Assembly: GCF_022878925.1 (NCBI RefSeq)
Contig: NZ_CP084627.1
Location: 372,001-436,000 of the forward strand
DNA from: Caballeronia sp. TF1N1
GTDB taxonomy: Bacteria > Pseudomonadota > Gammaproteobacteria > Burkholderiales > Burkholderiaceae
Length of the DNA stretch: 64,000 nucleotides
Reading direction: 5' to 3'
Position 1 is the first letter of the stretch. Every line of letters starts with the position of its first letter. A program made the position numbers and the translations under genes. Below, piece by piece: positions 1-8,218 of the stretch. The notes beneath the pieces were generated by a model that was given only the letters and a program-made list of their open reading frames with translations, was not told the origin of the DNA and did not search any database.

Positions 1-411
1 ATTTGCGACGCGGTGGGCCGCGAAAACATCTTCATCTTCGGCAACACGACCGACGAGATCGAAACGCTGCGGGCGGCGGGCTACAGGCCACGGCAAATCT
101 ACGAGGACAATCCGGAGCTCAAGGTGGCGCTGGACCAGATTCGCCTCGGGCACTTCTCGCCGGAAGAGCCGCACCGTTTCTACGACATCTTTCATACGCT
201 CGTGGATTGGGGCGATCACTACATGGTGCTCGCGGACTTCGACAGCTTCGACAAGACGCAAACCGAGGTCGATCTCAAGTACCGAGACAAGGAAGCGTGG
301 ACGAAGAGCGCGATCGAGAACGTCGCCGGAATGGGGATATTCTCATCAGATCGGACCATCGCGGAATATGCCCGCGATATCTGGCACGTCGAGCCGCTGA
401 ACCTGACTTGA
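1..411 (+). CDS. glgP: glycogen phosphorylase, C-terminal part (cut by window edge)
   Basis: The reading frame is open from base 1 and ends at 411, giving about 136 residues of the C-terminus of a glycogen/starch/maltodextrin phosphorylase. This enzyme releases glucose-1-phosphate from alpha-1,4-glucans using pyridoxal phosphate. The visible part has the family's terminal pattern: FIFGNTTDEIE, a run around DHYMVLADFDSF, then the closing segment with KSAIENVAGMGIFSSDRTIAEYARDIW. The PLP lysine lies upstream of the window. A GC-rich hairpin follows the stop. The internal ATG/GTG codons near base 13 are not the true start. Confidence 0.93.
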   Translation: MCDAVGRENIFIFGNTTDEIETLRAAGYRPRQIYEDNPELKVALDQIRLGHFSPEEPHRFYDIFHTLVDWGDHYMVLADFDSFDKTQTEVDLKYRDKEAWTKSAIENVAGMGIFSSDRTIAEYARDIWHVEPLNLT

Positions 412-438
412 CGATGGCTTGAACTGAAGTAAGTGCCG

Positions 439-466
439 CGCGCGGGTACGTCCCGCGCGTGTTCTT
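439..466 (+). terminator. probable intrinsic terminator after glgP
   Basis: Perfect 8-bp stem CGCGCGGG / CCCGCGCG (439-446 and 452-459) with a 5-nt loop, followed by a weakly T-rich TGTTCTTTTG. It sits 28 bp after the glgP stop and just before the convergent gene ends, so it may serve both. Confidence 0.6.
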
Positions 467-477
467 TTGTAGCGGCG

Positions 478-882
478 TCAGGCTTGCGGCTTTGCGGCCG
501 CTGTCTGCGCGTGTTTCGCGACCGCGTCGCCGACCAGCGCGGCCACGCGATCCGCAAATTCCTCGTCCTTCGTGATGATGACTTCGCGCTCGCCTTCGGG
601 CGTTGCGACCATCAATTGATAGATCACGTCCTGCGTGATCCACGACAGATAGCCGACCACGGCCACCATGATGCCTAGCACGAGCGCCGGCCCCGAACCC
701 GTTGCGATGCCCACGCCGATTCCCGCGAGCCCGATCAGCGCAAGGATGATCGGCAGCGGCTTCTTGCGCGATATCTTCACGACCCGCGCGGCGCGCAGAT
801 CGCGCAGCGGAATCAACTGGCCCGAGGCCGACAGGCCGACGCGCGAGAGCGTCACGCCGCGTTCGTTGAACGGTGTATCCAT
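478..882 (-). CDS. small two-helix membrane protein (DUF6232-like)
   Basis: Predicted 134-residue protein starting at MDTPFNERGVTLSR. An N-terminal beta-rich stretch (residues about 1-40) precedes two adjacent hydrophobic segments (about 43-60 and 64-82, rich in I, G, V and A). A soluble tail of about 50 residues with TPEGEREVIITKDEEFADRV follows. This order resembles DUF6232-type proteins, whose function is unknown; the family name is from memory and uncertain. The open frame extends further upstream, but composition and the family-like start argue for 882. It is convergent with glgP and divergent from the ArsR-type gene. Confidence 0.7.
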   Translation of the reverse strand: MDTPFNERGVTLSRVGLSASGQLIPLRDLRAARVVKISRKKPLPIILALIGLAGIGVGIATGSGPALVLGIMVAVVGYLSWITQDVIYQLMVATPEGEREVIITKDEEFADRVAALVGDAVAKHAQTAAAKPQA

Positions 883-987
883 ATGCAATTGAGATCGAAA
901 ATTGACGGCAGCTAAACCGGGCAGATTACCAGACCGCGCGCCACGATGACACGCATCGCATTGACGAAACGCATGTGGACGCTTGCG

Positions 988-1005
988 TATCGGACATTTC
1001 CGATA
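988..1005. promoter_or_regulatory. candidate ArsR-type operator
   Basis: Perfect inverted repeat TATCGGA-CATT-TCCGATA, about 60 bp before the regulator start at 1066. The adjacent TATATGATTCG could be a -10 element, so a bound protein would overlap the promoter. The sequence is seen; its role as an autoregulatory operator is inferred. Confidence 0.5.
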
Positions 1006-1065
1006 TATGATTCGCTTTAAGACGATGCGGCGAAGCTTTCCGCCGTCGGACGAACGAGCAACGAA

Positions 1066-1359
1066 ATGGACATCGACGCAATTCACAAGGCCCTTGCCAA
1101 CCCGCTTCGCCGCGAGATTCTCGAGTGGCTGAAGACGCCGGAGCTGCACTTTCCCGAACAGGAATTGCCGCACCTGCATGGCGTGTGCGCGGGGCAAATC
1201 GATGGGCGCTGCGGCATGTCGCAGTCCACCGTTTCGGCGCATCTCTCGACCTTGCAAAAAGCCGGGCTCGTCACCACGAAGCGCGTGGGGCAATGGGTGT
1301 TCTTCAAGCGCGACGAAACGGTCATACAGGCGTTTCGCGATTCCATCGGGAATCTCTGA
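1066..1359 (+). CDS. ArsR-family winged-helix regulator with paired cysteines
   Basis: A 97-residue single-domain DNA-binding protein. It opens with the ArsR-like helix KALANPLRREILEWL. The helix-turn-helix falls at about residues 51-70 (SQSTVSAHLSTLQKAGLV), then a wing with KRVGQWVFFKRD. Two cysteines, C41 and C49, lie directly before the recognition helix (HGVCAGQIDGRCGMS) and could form a thiol-based or metal sensor. It sits 59 bp upstream of an Old Yellow Enzyme gene on the same strand, so it probably controls that gene and itself. A perfect palindrome lies upstream. The effector is not known from sequence. Confidence 0.85.
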   Translation: MDIDAIHKALANPLRREILEWLKTPELHFPEQELPHLHGVCAGQIDGRCGMSQSTVSAHLSTLQKAGLVTTKRVGQWVFFKRDETVIQAFRDSIGNL

Positions 1360-1418
1360 GCGCGGCAGCCCTTTCCACGGCGAATCTTCTTTACATTTCT
1401 TCAGGATACCTTACATCT

Positions 1419-2480
1419 ATGCCGACTCTTTTCGATCCGCTCAAAGTAGGCGCGTTGACGCTCAAGAACCGCATCATCATGGCGCCGCTCACGCGGCAAC
1501 GTGCAGGCGTGGAACGCGTGCCTAACGCGTTGATGGCGCAGTATTACGCCGACCGCGCATCGGCTGGTCTCATCTTGAGCGAAGCCACCTCGGTCACGCC
1601 GCAAGGCTTGGGCTACGCGGATACCCCCGGCATCTGGTCGGACGAACAAGTCGAAGGCTGGAAGCTCGTGACGCACGCCGTGCACGAAGCGGGCGGCAAG
1701 ATCTTCCTGCAACTGTGGCACGTCGGCCGTATTTCGGACCCCATCTTCCTGAACGGCGAACTGCCGGTTGCGCCGAGCGCGATTGCAGCAAGCGGACACG
1801 TGAGCCTCGTGCGTCCGCAGCGTCCGTTCGTGACGCCGCGCGCACTGGAACTCGATGAAATCGAAGGCGTGGTCGCGGCTTATCGCAAGGGCGCGGAAAA
1901 TGCGAAGCGCGCGGGCTTCGACGGCGTGGAAGTGCATGGCGCGAACGGCTATCTGCTCGACCAGTTCCTGCAGGACAGCACCAACAAGCGTACCGACGAA
2001 TACGGCGGCGCAATCGAAAACCGCGCGCGTCTCATGCTCGAAGTGGTCGATCAATGTATCGACGTATGGGGCGCGGATCGCGTGGGCGTGCATCTGGCGC
2101 CGCGCGCCGATTCGCACAGCATGGGCGACAGCGACCGCGCCGCGACCTTCGGTTACGTCGCACGCGAACTCGGCAAGCGCAACGTGGCGTTCATCGCCGC
2201 GCGCGAGTCGGAAGGCGCCGACAGTCTCGGGCCGCAACTGAAGAAGGCGTTCGGCGGCGTGTATATCGCCAACGAAGGCTTCACCAAGCAAAGCGCGGAA
2301 GCGGCAATCGAGCGCGGCGACGCCGATGCGGTCGCGTGGGGCAAGCCGTTCATCGCGAATGCGGATCTCGTGCGACGCTTCGAACTCGACGCGCCGCTCA
2401 ACGCGCCGGACACCTCGACGTTCTATTCGGCAGGCGCGACGGGCTATACGGATTACCCGTTGCTCGAAACCACCGAGTAA
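1419..2480 (+). CDS. nemA: alkene reductase, Old Yellow Enzyme family
   Basis: A 353-residue FMN-dependent NAD(P)H oxidoreductase that would reduce activated C=C bonds (enones, maleimides, nitrate esters). It starts MPTLFDPLKVGALTLKNRIIMAPLTR, the standard family opening, with length typical of the family. Visible motifs are the FMN-binding LQLWHVGR, HGANGYLLDQF with the substrate-binding H/N pair, and the late GDADAVAWGKPFIANADLVRR phosphate-binding part. The start at 1419 is set by the family N-terminus. It lies just downstream of a cysteine-containing ArsR-type regulator, which suggests an electrophile-detoxification pair. The symbol is by similarity; several paralogues usually exist. Confidence 0.9.
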   Translation: MPTLFDPLKVGALTLKNRIIMAPLTRQRAGVERVPNALMAQYYADRASAGLILSEATSVTPQGLGYADTPGIWSDEQVEGWKLVTHAVHEAGGKIFLQLWHVGRISDPIFLNGELPVAPSAIAASGHVSLVRPQRPFVTPRALELDEIEGVVAAYRKGAENAKRAGFDGVEVHGANGYLLDQFLQDSTNKRTDEYGGAIENRARLMLEVVDQCIDVWGADRVGVHLAPRADSHSMGDSDRAATFGYVARELGKRNVAFIAARESEGADSLGPQLKKAFGGVYIANEGFTKQSAEAAIERGDADAVAWGKPFIANADLVRRFELDAPLNAPDTSTFYSAGATGYTDYPLLETTE

Positions 2481-2527
2481 GTTGCAACGCGTCGGACAGA
2501 ACGCAGCAAGCATTTCGGTTCCATGGA

Positions 2528-2556
2528 AACAGCGGCTTCGGCCGCTGTTTTTTTTC
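2528..2556 (+). terminator. intrinsic terminator after the alkene reductase
   Basis: Stem ACAGCGGC / GCCGCTGT (2529-2536 and 2541-2548) with a TTCG tetraloop, followed by eight T residues. This is a classic Rho-independent terminator, 48 bp after the stop. Confidence 0.92.
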
Positions 2557-2926
2557 GTCCGCACGATCGGCCGGGGACGGTTCGAATCGACTCGTGCAAC
2601 GCCCGCAACGAGCAGGAGGGACCTCCGAAACTATCGTTTTTTAGTTCAACTGCGTGGCGAAAATAGTGTATTGCTAGGCATCAGACAGCCGTGTTGAAGC
2701 CTCTTTTTTCGCCGTGACGCATGCGCCAATTCTCTGTGCGTCGTCCGTTTGCAGATCGCGATTCGTGCCCATGAACCGTTCGATGCAACTCGATTTTCTC
2801 TCGCAAGCACTCGCCCGTATTGCGGCAACGGGGAGCGCATCGTTGCAGGTCATTCGTTTTCCTTCATTCCTTCCTTGCCCAAGAAGCATGTAACGGTCGC
2901 GGGGCTGATCCCCGAGAGGAGTGCAC
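2557..2926. other. intergenic region upstream of aspT
   Basis: About 370 bp with no convincing gene. It should hold the promoter of the aspT-aspD unit. The only structure noted is a small hairpin CGGGG-CTGAT-CCCCG (2900-2914) directly before the Shine-Dalgarno GAGAGGA (2914-2920). This could tune translation of aspT but may be chance. Confidence 0.5.
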
Positions 2927-4618
2927 ATGTCCTGGTTCACAGCAACGCTGCACAGCTATCCCGAGATAGCCATCTTTCTTTCGCTGGGTATCGGTTATTG
3001 GTTCGGCGGCAAGAGCTTCAAGGGCTTCAGCCTCGGCGCGGTAACGTCTACCTTGCTGGCCGCCATCGCGATCGGGCAGCTCGGCATCACCATCTCGCCG
3101 AACGTCAAATCCGTCTTCTTCCTGATGTTCCTGTTCGCGGTCGGTTACGGCGTGGGTCCGCAGTTCGTGCGCGGCATCGCCAAGGACGGCTTGCCGCAGG
3201 CCATCTTCTCCGTCATTCAGTCCGTGCTGTGCCTCGCCTTTCCGTATCTTGCGGCGAAACTTGCCGGATACGACGTCGGTTCGGCGGCGGGACTTTTCGC
3301 GGGATCGCAGACCATCTCCGCTTCGATGGGCCTCGCCACCGACGCCGTCAACCGGCTCGGCCTGGCGCCGAACGACGCCAAGGTATTGCTCGACGCGATG
3401 CCGACCGCCTACGCCGTCACGTACATCTACGGCACGATCGGTTCGGCGATGATCCTCGCGCTGCTCGGGCCGAAGCTGCTCAACATCGACCTCGTGGCGG
3501 CCTGCCAGCAGTACGAGGAAGAGATGGGCGGTAGCGGCGAACTGGGCGGCGCGGGCAGCGGCTGGCATCAGTTCGCGCTTCGCGCGTATCGCATTGGCGA
3601 AGAGGGGCGTGTGGTCGGCATGAAGGTCGGCGAAGCGGAGGCGCTCGAACCTGCAGGCGTGCGGCTTTTCATTGAACGAATCCGGCGTGGCGGGACGATT
3701 CAAGAAGCCAAGGTCGACGACGTCCTGCTAGCGGGCGATGTCGTCGCCGTCGTCGGACGACGCGAGCATCTCGTGAATCTGCTGGGCGGCGTGGCAACCG
3801 AAGTGGACGATGCCGAACTGCTCGCCGTGCCGGTGGAAGGCGTCGATGTCTACGTGACGAGCAAGGCCGTCGACGGCAAGACGCTGGAGGAACTCTCGCA
3901 ACTGCCTGGCGCGCGCGGCGTGTTTCTGCGCAAGATCAAGCGCGGCGCGACCGAAACGGCCATCCCCGTGTTGCCGAGCACCAAGCTGCATCGCGGCGAC
4001 ACCATCACGCTCGTCGGCCGCACGCAGGATACGTCGGCCGTGGCGAAAGCGGTCGGCGTGATCGACCGTCCGACCGATGCCGCCGACATGGCCTTCGTCG
4101 GCCTCGCGATCACGCTGGGTGCGCTGATCGGCGCAGTCGTGATCCGCTTCGGCGCGATTCCCATCACCTTGTCCACGGCGGGCGGCGCGCTGATCGCGGG
4201 CATCGTGTTCGGCTGGCTGCGCGCGATCCATCCGACCTTCGGCCGCATTCCGGGGCCCACCATCTGGTTCATGAATTCGGTCGGGCTGAACGTGTTCATC
4301 GCGGTGGTCGGCATCTCGGCGGGACCGGGCTTCGTCGCGGGTCTGCAGAAGCTCGGCGTGAGCCTCTTTCTGTGGGGCATCTTCGCGTCGTCGGTGCCGC
4401 TCATCATCGGCATGTATATCGCCAAGTACGTGTTCAAGTTTCACCCGGCGCTGTTGCTCGGCATCTGTGCGGGCGCGCGCACGACCACGGCGGCGCTCGG
4501 CATGCTTTGCGATGCCGCGAAGAGCCAGGTGCCGGGTCTTGGTTATACGGTGACTTATGCCGTCGGCAATACGCTGCTCACGATCTGGGGCATGGTGATC
4601 GTGATGTTGCTGACATGA
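2927..4618 (+). CDS. aspT: aspartate:alanine antiporter AspT
   Basis: A 563-residue inner-membrane exchanger of the AAE family that imports L-aspartate and exports L-alanine. Two blocks of hydrophobic helices (about residues 10-190 and 385-560) flank a soluble middle with two TrkA-C/RCK-like domains (for example [25 protein letters not shown]). The conserved [17 protein letters not shown] and [12 protein letters not shown] segments are the paired family repeats. The ATG at 2927 is preferred over an upstream GTG because GAGAGGA lies 6 bp before it. The partner decarboxylase follows 63 bp downstream. Together they form a proton-consuming cycle that can raise internal pH and proton motive force. 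Confidence 0.93.
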   Translation: MSWFTATLHSYPEIAIFLSLGIGYWFGGKSFKGFSLGAVTSTLLAAIAIGQLGITISPNVKSVFFLMFLFAVGYGVGPQFVRGIAKDGLPQAIFSVIQSVLCLAFPYLAAKLAGYDVGSAAGLFAGSQTISASMGLATDAVNRLGLAPNDAKVLLDAMPTAYAVTYIYGTIGSAMILALLGPKLLNIDLVAACQQYEEEMGGSGELGGAGSGWHQFALRAYRIGEEGRVVGMKVGEAEALEPAGVRLFIERIRRGGTIQEAKVDDVLLAGDVVAVVGRREHLVNLLGGVATEVDDAELLAVPVEGVDVYVTSKAVDGKTLEELSQLPGARGVFLRKIKRGATETAIPVLPSTKLHRGDTITLVGRTQDTSAVAKAVGVIDRPTDAADMAFVGLAITLGALIGAVVIRFGAIPITLSTAGGALIAGIVFGWLRAIHPTFGRIPGPTIWFMNSVGLNVFIAVVGISAGPGFVAGLQKLGVSLFLWGIFASSVPLIIGMYIAKYVFKFHPALLLGICAGARTTTAALGMLCDAAKSQVPGLGYTVTYAVGNTLLTIWGMVIVMLLT

Positions 4619-4681
4619 TGCCCGAGCCTTTCGTGCTTCCGTTGTTCAACTCTACGTATCTTTTGCCAGTGGGGGTGTCGG

Positions 4682-6322
4682 ATGTCCAAATCCTCTAAGT
4701 CGGGTTCCGACGATCAGGCCGCAATGGCGGCGCTCAGTCCGTTCGAACTAAAGGACGAACTCATCAAGGCGGCCGGCGGCGGCGCGGTCGAGCGTCCCGC
4801 CAATTTGTCGATGCTCAACGCGGGTCGCGGCAATCCGAACTTTCTCGCGACGATTCCGCGTCACGGTTTCTGGCAACTGGGCCTCTTCGCCATGCGCGAA
4901 TCCGAGCGCTCGTTCGCCTATATGCCCGAAGGCGTGGGCGGCTTTCCGAAGCACGAAGGCCTTGAAGAACGCTTCGAGATCTTCGCGCGCGACCACAAGG
5001 GAACGCCCGGCATCAGCTTTCTGGTGGGCGCGGTGTCTTACGTGCGCGACCAGCTTGGACTGAACGCAGCCGACTTTCTCTACGAGATGTGCGAAGGCAT
5101 TCTCGCTTCGAACTATCCCGTGCCCGACCGCATGCTGAAACTGTCGGAGGTCATCGTCGGGCAATATCTGCGGCGCGAGATGATCGGCAAGCACCCGTTC
5201 GTCGGCGACTTCGACATCTTCGCGGTCGAAGGCGGCACGGCGGCGATGACCTATATCTTCAACACGATGCGCGAGAACTTCCTGATCAAGGAAGGCGACA
5301 CGATCGCGCTCGGCACGCCGATCTTCACGCCGTACATCGAGATCCCGCGCCTGAACGATTACAAGCTCAACGTCGTGAATCTCGAGGCCACGGTTGAAAA
5401 CGGCTGGCAATACTCGAAGCAGGAACTCGACAAGCTGCGCGACCCGAAGGTGAAGGCGTTCTTCCTCGTCAATCCGAGCAATCCGCCATCGGTAAAGATG
5501 GATGCCGAGAGTCTCGAATATATCGCGGAGATCGTTAAGGAACGGCCGGACCTGATTCTCCTGACCGACGATGTCTACGGCACCTTTGCGGACGACTTCG
5601 TCTCGCTCTTTGCGCTGTGTCCGAAGAACACGATCCTCGTATATTCCTATTCGAAATATTTTGGCGCGACGGGTTGGCGGCTCGGGACCATCGCGACGCA
5701 TCGGCATAATATTTTCGACGATCAGCTCGCCGCGCTGCCGAAAGACCAGCGAGCCATCCTGCATGAACGCTACGAATCCATCACGACGGAGCCGGACAAG
5801 CTGAAGTTCATCGACCGACTGGTCGCCGACAGCCGCACGGTCGCGCTGAATCACACGGCGGGGCTATCCACGCCGCAGCAAGTGCAGATGGTGCTGTTCT
5901 CGCTCTTCTCGCTGATGGACACGCCCGACGCCTACAAGAGCGCGCTCAAACGGTTGATTCGCAATCGCAAACGCGCGTTGTATCGGGAAATCGGCATCGC
6001 GCTCGAAGACGAGGACGAAAATCAGGTCGATTACTACGCGATCCTCGACCTCGAATACATGGGCGAGAAGTCGCACGGCCGCGAGTTCGTCGATTGGGTG
6101 CTCAAGAACACCAAGCCTTCGGACTTGCTCTTCCAGCTGGCGAGGGAAGCGCGCGTCGTGTTGCTGCCAGGACGCGGCTTCGGCACGCAGCATCCTTCGG
6201 GACGCGTGTCGCTTGCGAATCTCAACGAGAGCGACTACATGCAGATTGGCCGCGCCATCCGCAAGCTGATGGACTCGTATGTCGAGCGCTTCAACAAGGA
6301 GACGGGCAAGAAGAGCAAGTAA
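4682..6322 (+). CDS. aspD: aspartate 4-decarboxylase (bifunctional aminotransferase)
   Basis: A 546-residue PLP enzyme of aminotransferase class I type that converts L-aspartate to L-alanine plus CO2. Landmarks: the EGGTAAMTYIFNT cofactor loop, NPSNPPS (about 265-270), TDDVYG (about 295-300), and the Schiff-base lysine K325 in YSYSKYFGATGWRLG with the carboxylate-binding arginine nearby. Length fits the AspD family, which is longer than ordinary aminotransferases. It forms one unit with the antiporter upstream, and a strong terminator follows. In Tetragenococcus and Comamonas the pair is described as a decarboxylation-driven proton pump system. Confidence 0.94.
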   Translation: MSKSSKSGSDDQAAMAALSPFELKDELIKAAGGGAVERPANLSMLNAGRGNPNFLATIPRHGFWQLGLFAMRESERSFAYMPEGVGGFPKHEGLEERFEIFARDHKGTPGISFLVGAVSYVRDQLGLNAADFLYEMCEGILASNYPVPDRMLKLSEVIVGQYLRREMIGKHPFVGDFDIFAVEGGTAAMTYIFNTMRENFLIKEGDTIALGTPIFTPYIEIPRLNDYKLNVVNLEATVENGWQYSKQELDKLRDPKVKAFFLVNPSNPPSVKMDAESLEYIAEIVKERPDLILLTDDVYGTFADDFVSLFALCPKNTILVYSYSKYFGATGWRLGTIATHRHNIFDDQLAALPKDQRAILHERYESITTEPDKLKFIDRLVADSRTVALNHTAGLSTPQQVQMVLFSLFSLMDTPDAYKSALKRLIRNRKRALYREIGIALEDEDENQVDYYAILDLEYMGEKSHGREFVDWVLKNTKPSDLLFQLAREARVVLLPGRGFGTQHPSGRVSLANLNESDYMQIGRAIRKLMDSYVERFNKETGKKSK

Positions 6323-6340
6323 GCGCACGCATGATGCGAC

Positions 6341-6374
6341 AAGGGCCGCTCGTTCGACCGAGCGGCCCTTTTTT
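6341..6374 (+). terminator. intrinsic terminator after aspD
   Basis: Twelve-bp stem AAGGGCCGCTCG / CGAGCGGCCCTT around a six-base loop, followed by a T run. It ends the aspT-aspD unit, and its complement also has an A-flanked arm that could serve the convergent porin gene. Confidence 0.92.
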
Positions 6375-6403
6375 GCGCCTTGTTTTACCGTAACGGGCAG
6401 CGC

Positions 6404-7573
6404 TTAGAACTTGTGACGCACGCCCAGGCGGAACGCGAGCTGGTTGTTGGAACCCGTGCCCGACGTACCGAAGTAGCTCGTCGACGAACCGATCTGCGCC
6501 TGATTCTCGACGCCGCGATTCGAACCCGAAGCACGCTGATAGATGCCGAGCGCGTACACGTCCGTGCGCTTGCTCAATGCGTAGTCGAAGCTTGCATCGA
6601 TCTGATGCCAGTGACCTTCCACGCCATCGGTCACGTCCATGTAGGTGTAGCCGAGCGCCGCCGTGATCGCGGACGTGAAGGCGTACTTGCCGCCGATGTC
6701 GAACGTATTGAGCTTCGAGCTCGCGCCGGTGATCGGTTCGAAGCGCGTGTTGGTCCAGAGGCCGAACACGGTCGCGGCGCCGAATGCATAGTTCGCGCCG
6801 ATGCCGAACGTGCGCAGGTCCTTCGTGCCGCCAGTCGCGAGGTTCGCGAGCGCCGTGCTGAACGCGGGCGTCGCCGCGCCCGGATAGTGGATGTCGGTAT
6901 AAGCCGCGCCCACGCCGACCGGACCGGCCTTGTAGTTCACACCGAAGCTGTAGGCACGCGACGAACCGGCGGTGGTCACGCCGCCCGCGGTCGTCGTCGG
7001 TGTGCCCGCAAAGGCGCCTGCCTGATTCGAGAAGCCGTACATCGCGCCGAACGTCACGCCATAAAAGCTCGCGCTGCTGAACTTGACCGAGTTGTTGATG
7101 CGGCTCGACGTGAGTTGATCGACGTCGTTGATGTGATAGCCATAGTTGCCCGCGACGGTTTGGCCGCCGATGGAGTAGGCCGAGCCGAGGTAATCGGTCG
7201 AGAACGTGTACTGTCGGCCGAGCGTGACCGAGCCAATGTCGTTCTTCGCGAGACCGACATACGCCTGGCGGCCGAATTCCGCGCCGCCCTGGCCGAGCGC
7301 GCCGGTGCCGCTGTTGAAGCCGTTTTCCAACGTGAAGATCGCCTTCAGGCCGCCACCGAGGTCTTCGGCGCCTTTCAGGCCCCAGCGGCTGCCCTGGGCC
7401 ACGCCGTCGTCGTACTTGAAGTTGTGATCGCTGCCGCCAGTGACGGCGCTGTGGTTCACGTAGCTGACGCCTGCATCGATGATGCCGTACAGCGTGACGC
7501 TGCTCTGCGCATGAGCGGAAGTGGCGAAGGCGAAGGCGGCGAGGGCGGCGGTTGCCAGAAGGTTCTTCTTCAA
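6404..7573 (-). CDS. outer-membrane general porin
   Basis: A 389-residue Gram-negative porin of the beta-proteobacterial type. A signal peptide MKKNLLATAALAAFAFATSAHA is followed by the mature start QSSVTLYGIIDAGVSYVNH, the hallmark of Burkholderia/Bordetella porins. Alternating beta-strand patterns run throughout, with WGLKGAEDLGGGLKAIFTLENGFN, GRQAYVGL and the C-terminal GVRHKF ending in phenylalanine as needed for BAM-mediated insertion. It is transcribed alone, divergent from the NTF2-like gene. The substrate cannot be told from sequence. Confidence 0.94.
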   Translation of the reverse strand: MKKNLLATAALAAFAFATSAHAQSSVTLYGIIDAGVSYVNHSAVTGGSDHNFKYDDGVAQGSRWGLKGAEDLGGGLKAIFTLENGFNSGTGALGQGGAEFGRQAYVGLAKNDIGSVTLGRQYTFSTDYLGSAYSIGGQTVAGNYGYHINDVDQLTSSRINNSVKFSSASFYGVTFGAMYGFSNQAGAFAGTPTTTAGGVTTAGSSRAYSFGVNYKAGPVGVGAAYTDIHYPGAATPAFSTALANLATGGTKDLRTFGIGANYAFGAATVFGLWTNTRFEPITGASSKLNTFDIGGKYAFTSAITAALGYTYMDVTDGVEGHWHQIDASFDYALSKRTDVYALGIYQRASGSNRGVENQAQIGSSTSYFGTSGTGSNNQLAFRLGVRHKF

Positions 7574-7839
7574 AACGTGCTCCGGGATGAGTTCGCGGGT
7601 GTGGTGTGTGATCGTGCGTGTTCGTCGATGTCGCGCTGCGTTCTGCTGACGCTCGGTGCAACGGGCGCAAATGTAGCGGCCGCTGACTAAAGAAATATGA
7701 CAGCGCTTTCGGATGGCTTGCGGTGTGTCGCGGCTGCAACAGCGCTAGCGCGGCGACGGCGTTTCATGCGTGCGTCCGCTTGCGCGAGACGCGCGGTATC
7801 CTCACGACTCCGCCCCATGACGGACAAGCGAGAAACAAA

Positions 7840-8208
7840 ATGGACGAACACGGAATCCGCGAACTGGAAGAACGCCTGAAGCAGGCGATGATGGCGTCGG
7901 ACGTGACTGCGCTTGACGCGCTCCTGGCCGACGACCTGACTTTCGTCGATGCCACCGGAAAGATATGGAGCAAGGCCGATGACCTGAACGGGCATCGCCA
8001 TGGCATGCAGCGCATCGACAAGCTGGAGGTGGTGGAGCAGAGCGTGCGCGTGTACGGCGCGTTTGCCGTGACCGTCACGCGCGTTGCGCTCGCCGGGACA
8101 TTCGGCGGCGCGCCGTTCGCGGGCAGCTTGCGCTACACGCGAACGTGGGGCGAGACCGCGAACGGCTGGCGCATCGTCGCGGCGCAGTGCGGTCTCATTC
8201 CGTTCTGA
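7840..8208 (+). CDS. NTF2-like protein (DUF4440 type)
   Basis: A 122-residue small alpha+beta protein beginning MDEHGIRELEERLKQAMMASDVTALDALLADDLTFVDATGKIW. This is the SnoaL/DUF4440 pattern: an N-terminal helix pair, then ADDLTFV, ending with YTRTWGETANGWRIVAAQCG. Such cone-shaped folds act as small enzymes or ligand binders; no specific role can be assigned. A longer reading from upstream codons is possible, but this start fits the family. Its stop lies 10 bp from the end of the convergent hydrolase gene. Confidence 0.8.
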   Translation: MDEHGIRELEERLKQAMMASDVTALDALLADDLTFVDATGKIWSKADDLNGHRHGMQRIDKLEVVEQSVRVYGAFAVTVTRVALAGTFGGAPFAGSLRYTRTWGETANGWRIVAAQCGLIPF

Positions 8209-8218
8209 CGTTCAAGGC

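Noticed and set aside
1401..2564. A 387-residue frame antisense to the alkene reductase
   Set aside because: Histidine/arginine-rich composition without domains; the opposite strand carries a clear OYE-family gene.
2578..2602. tRNA-like TTCGAATC segment
   Set aside because: The flanking bases do not form a T-arm stem and no acceptor or anticodon arm is present.
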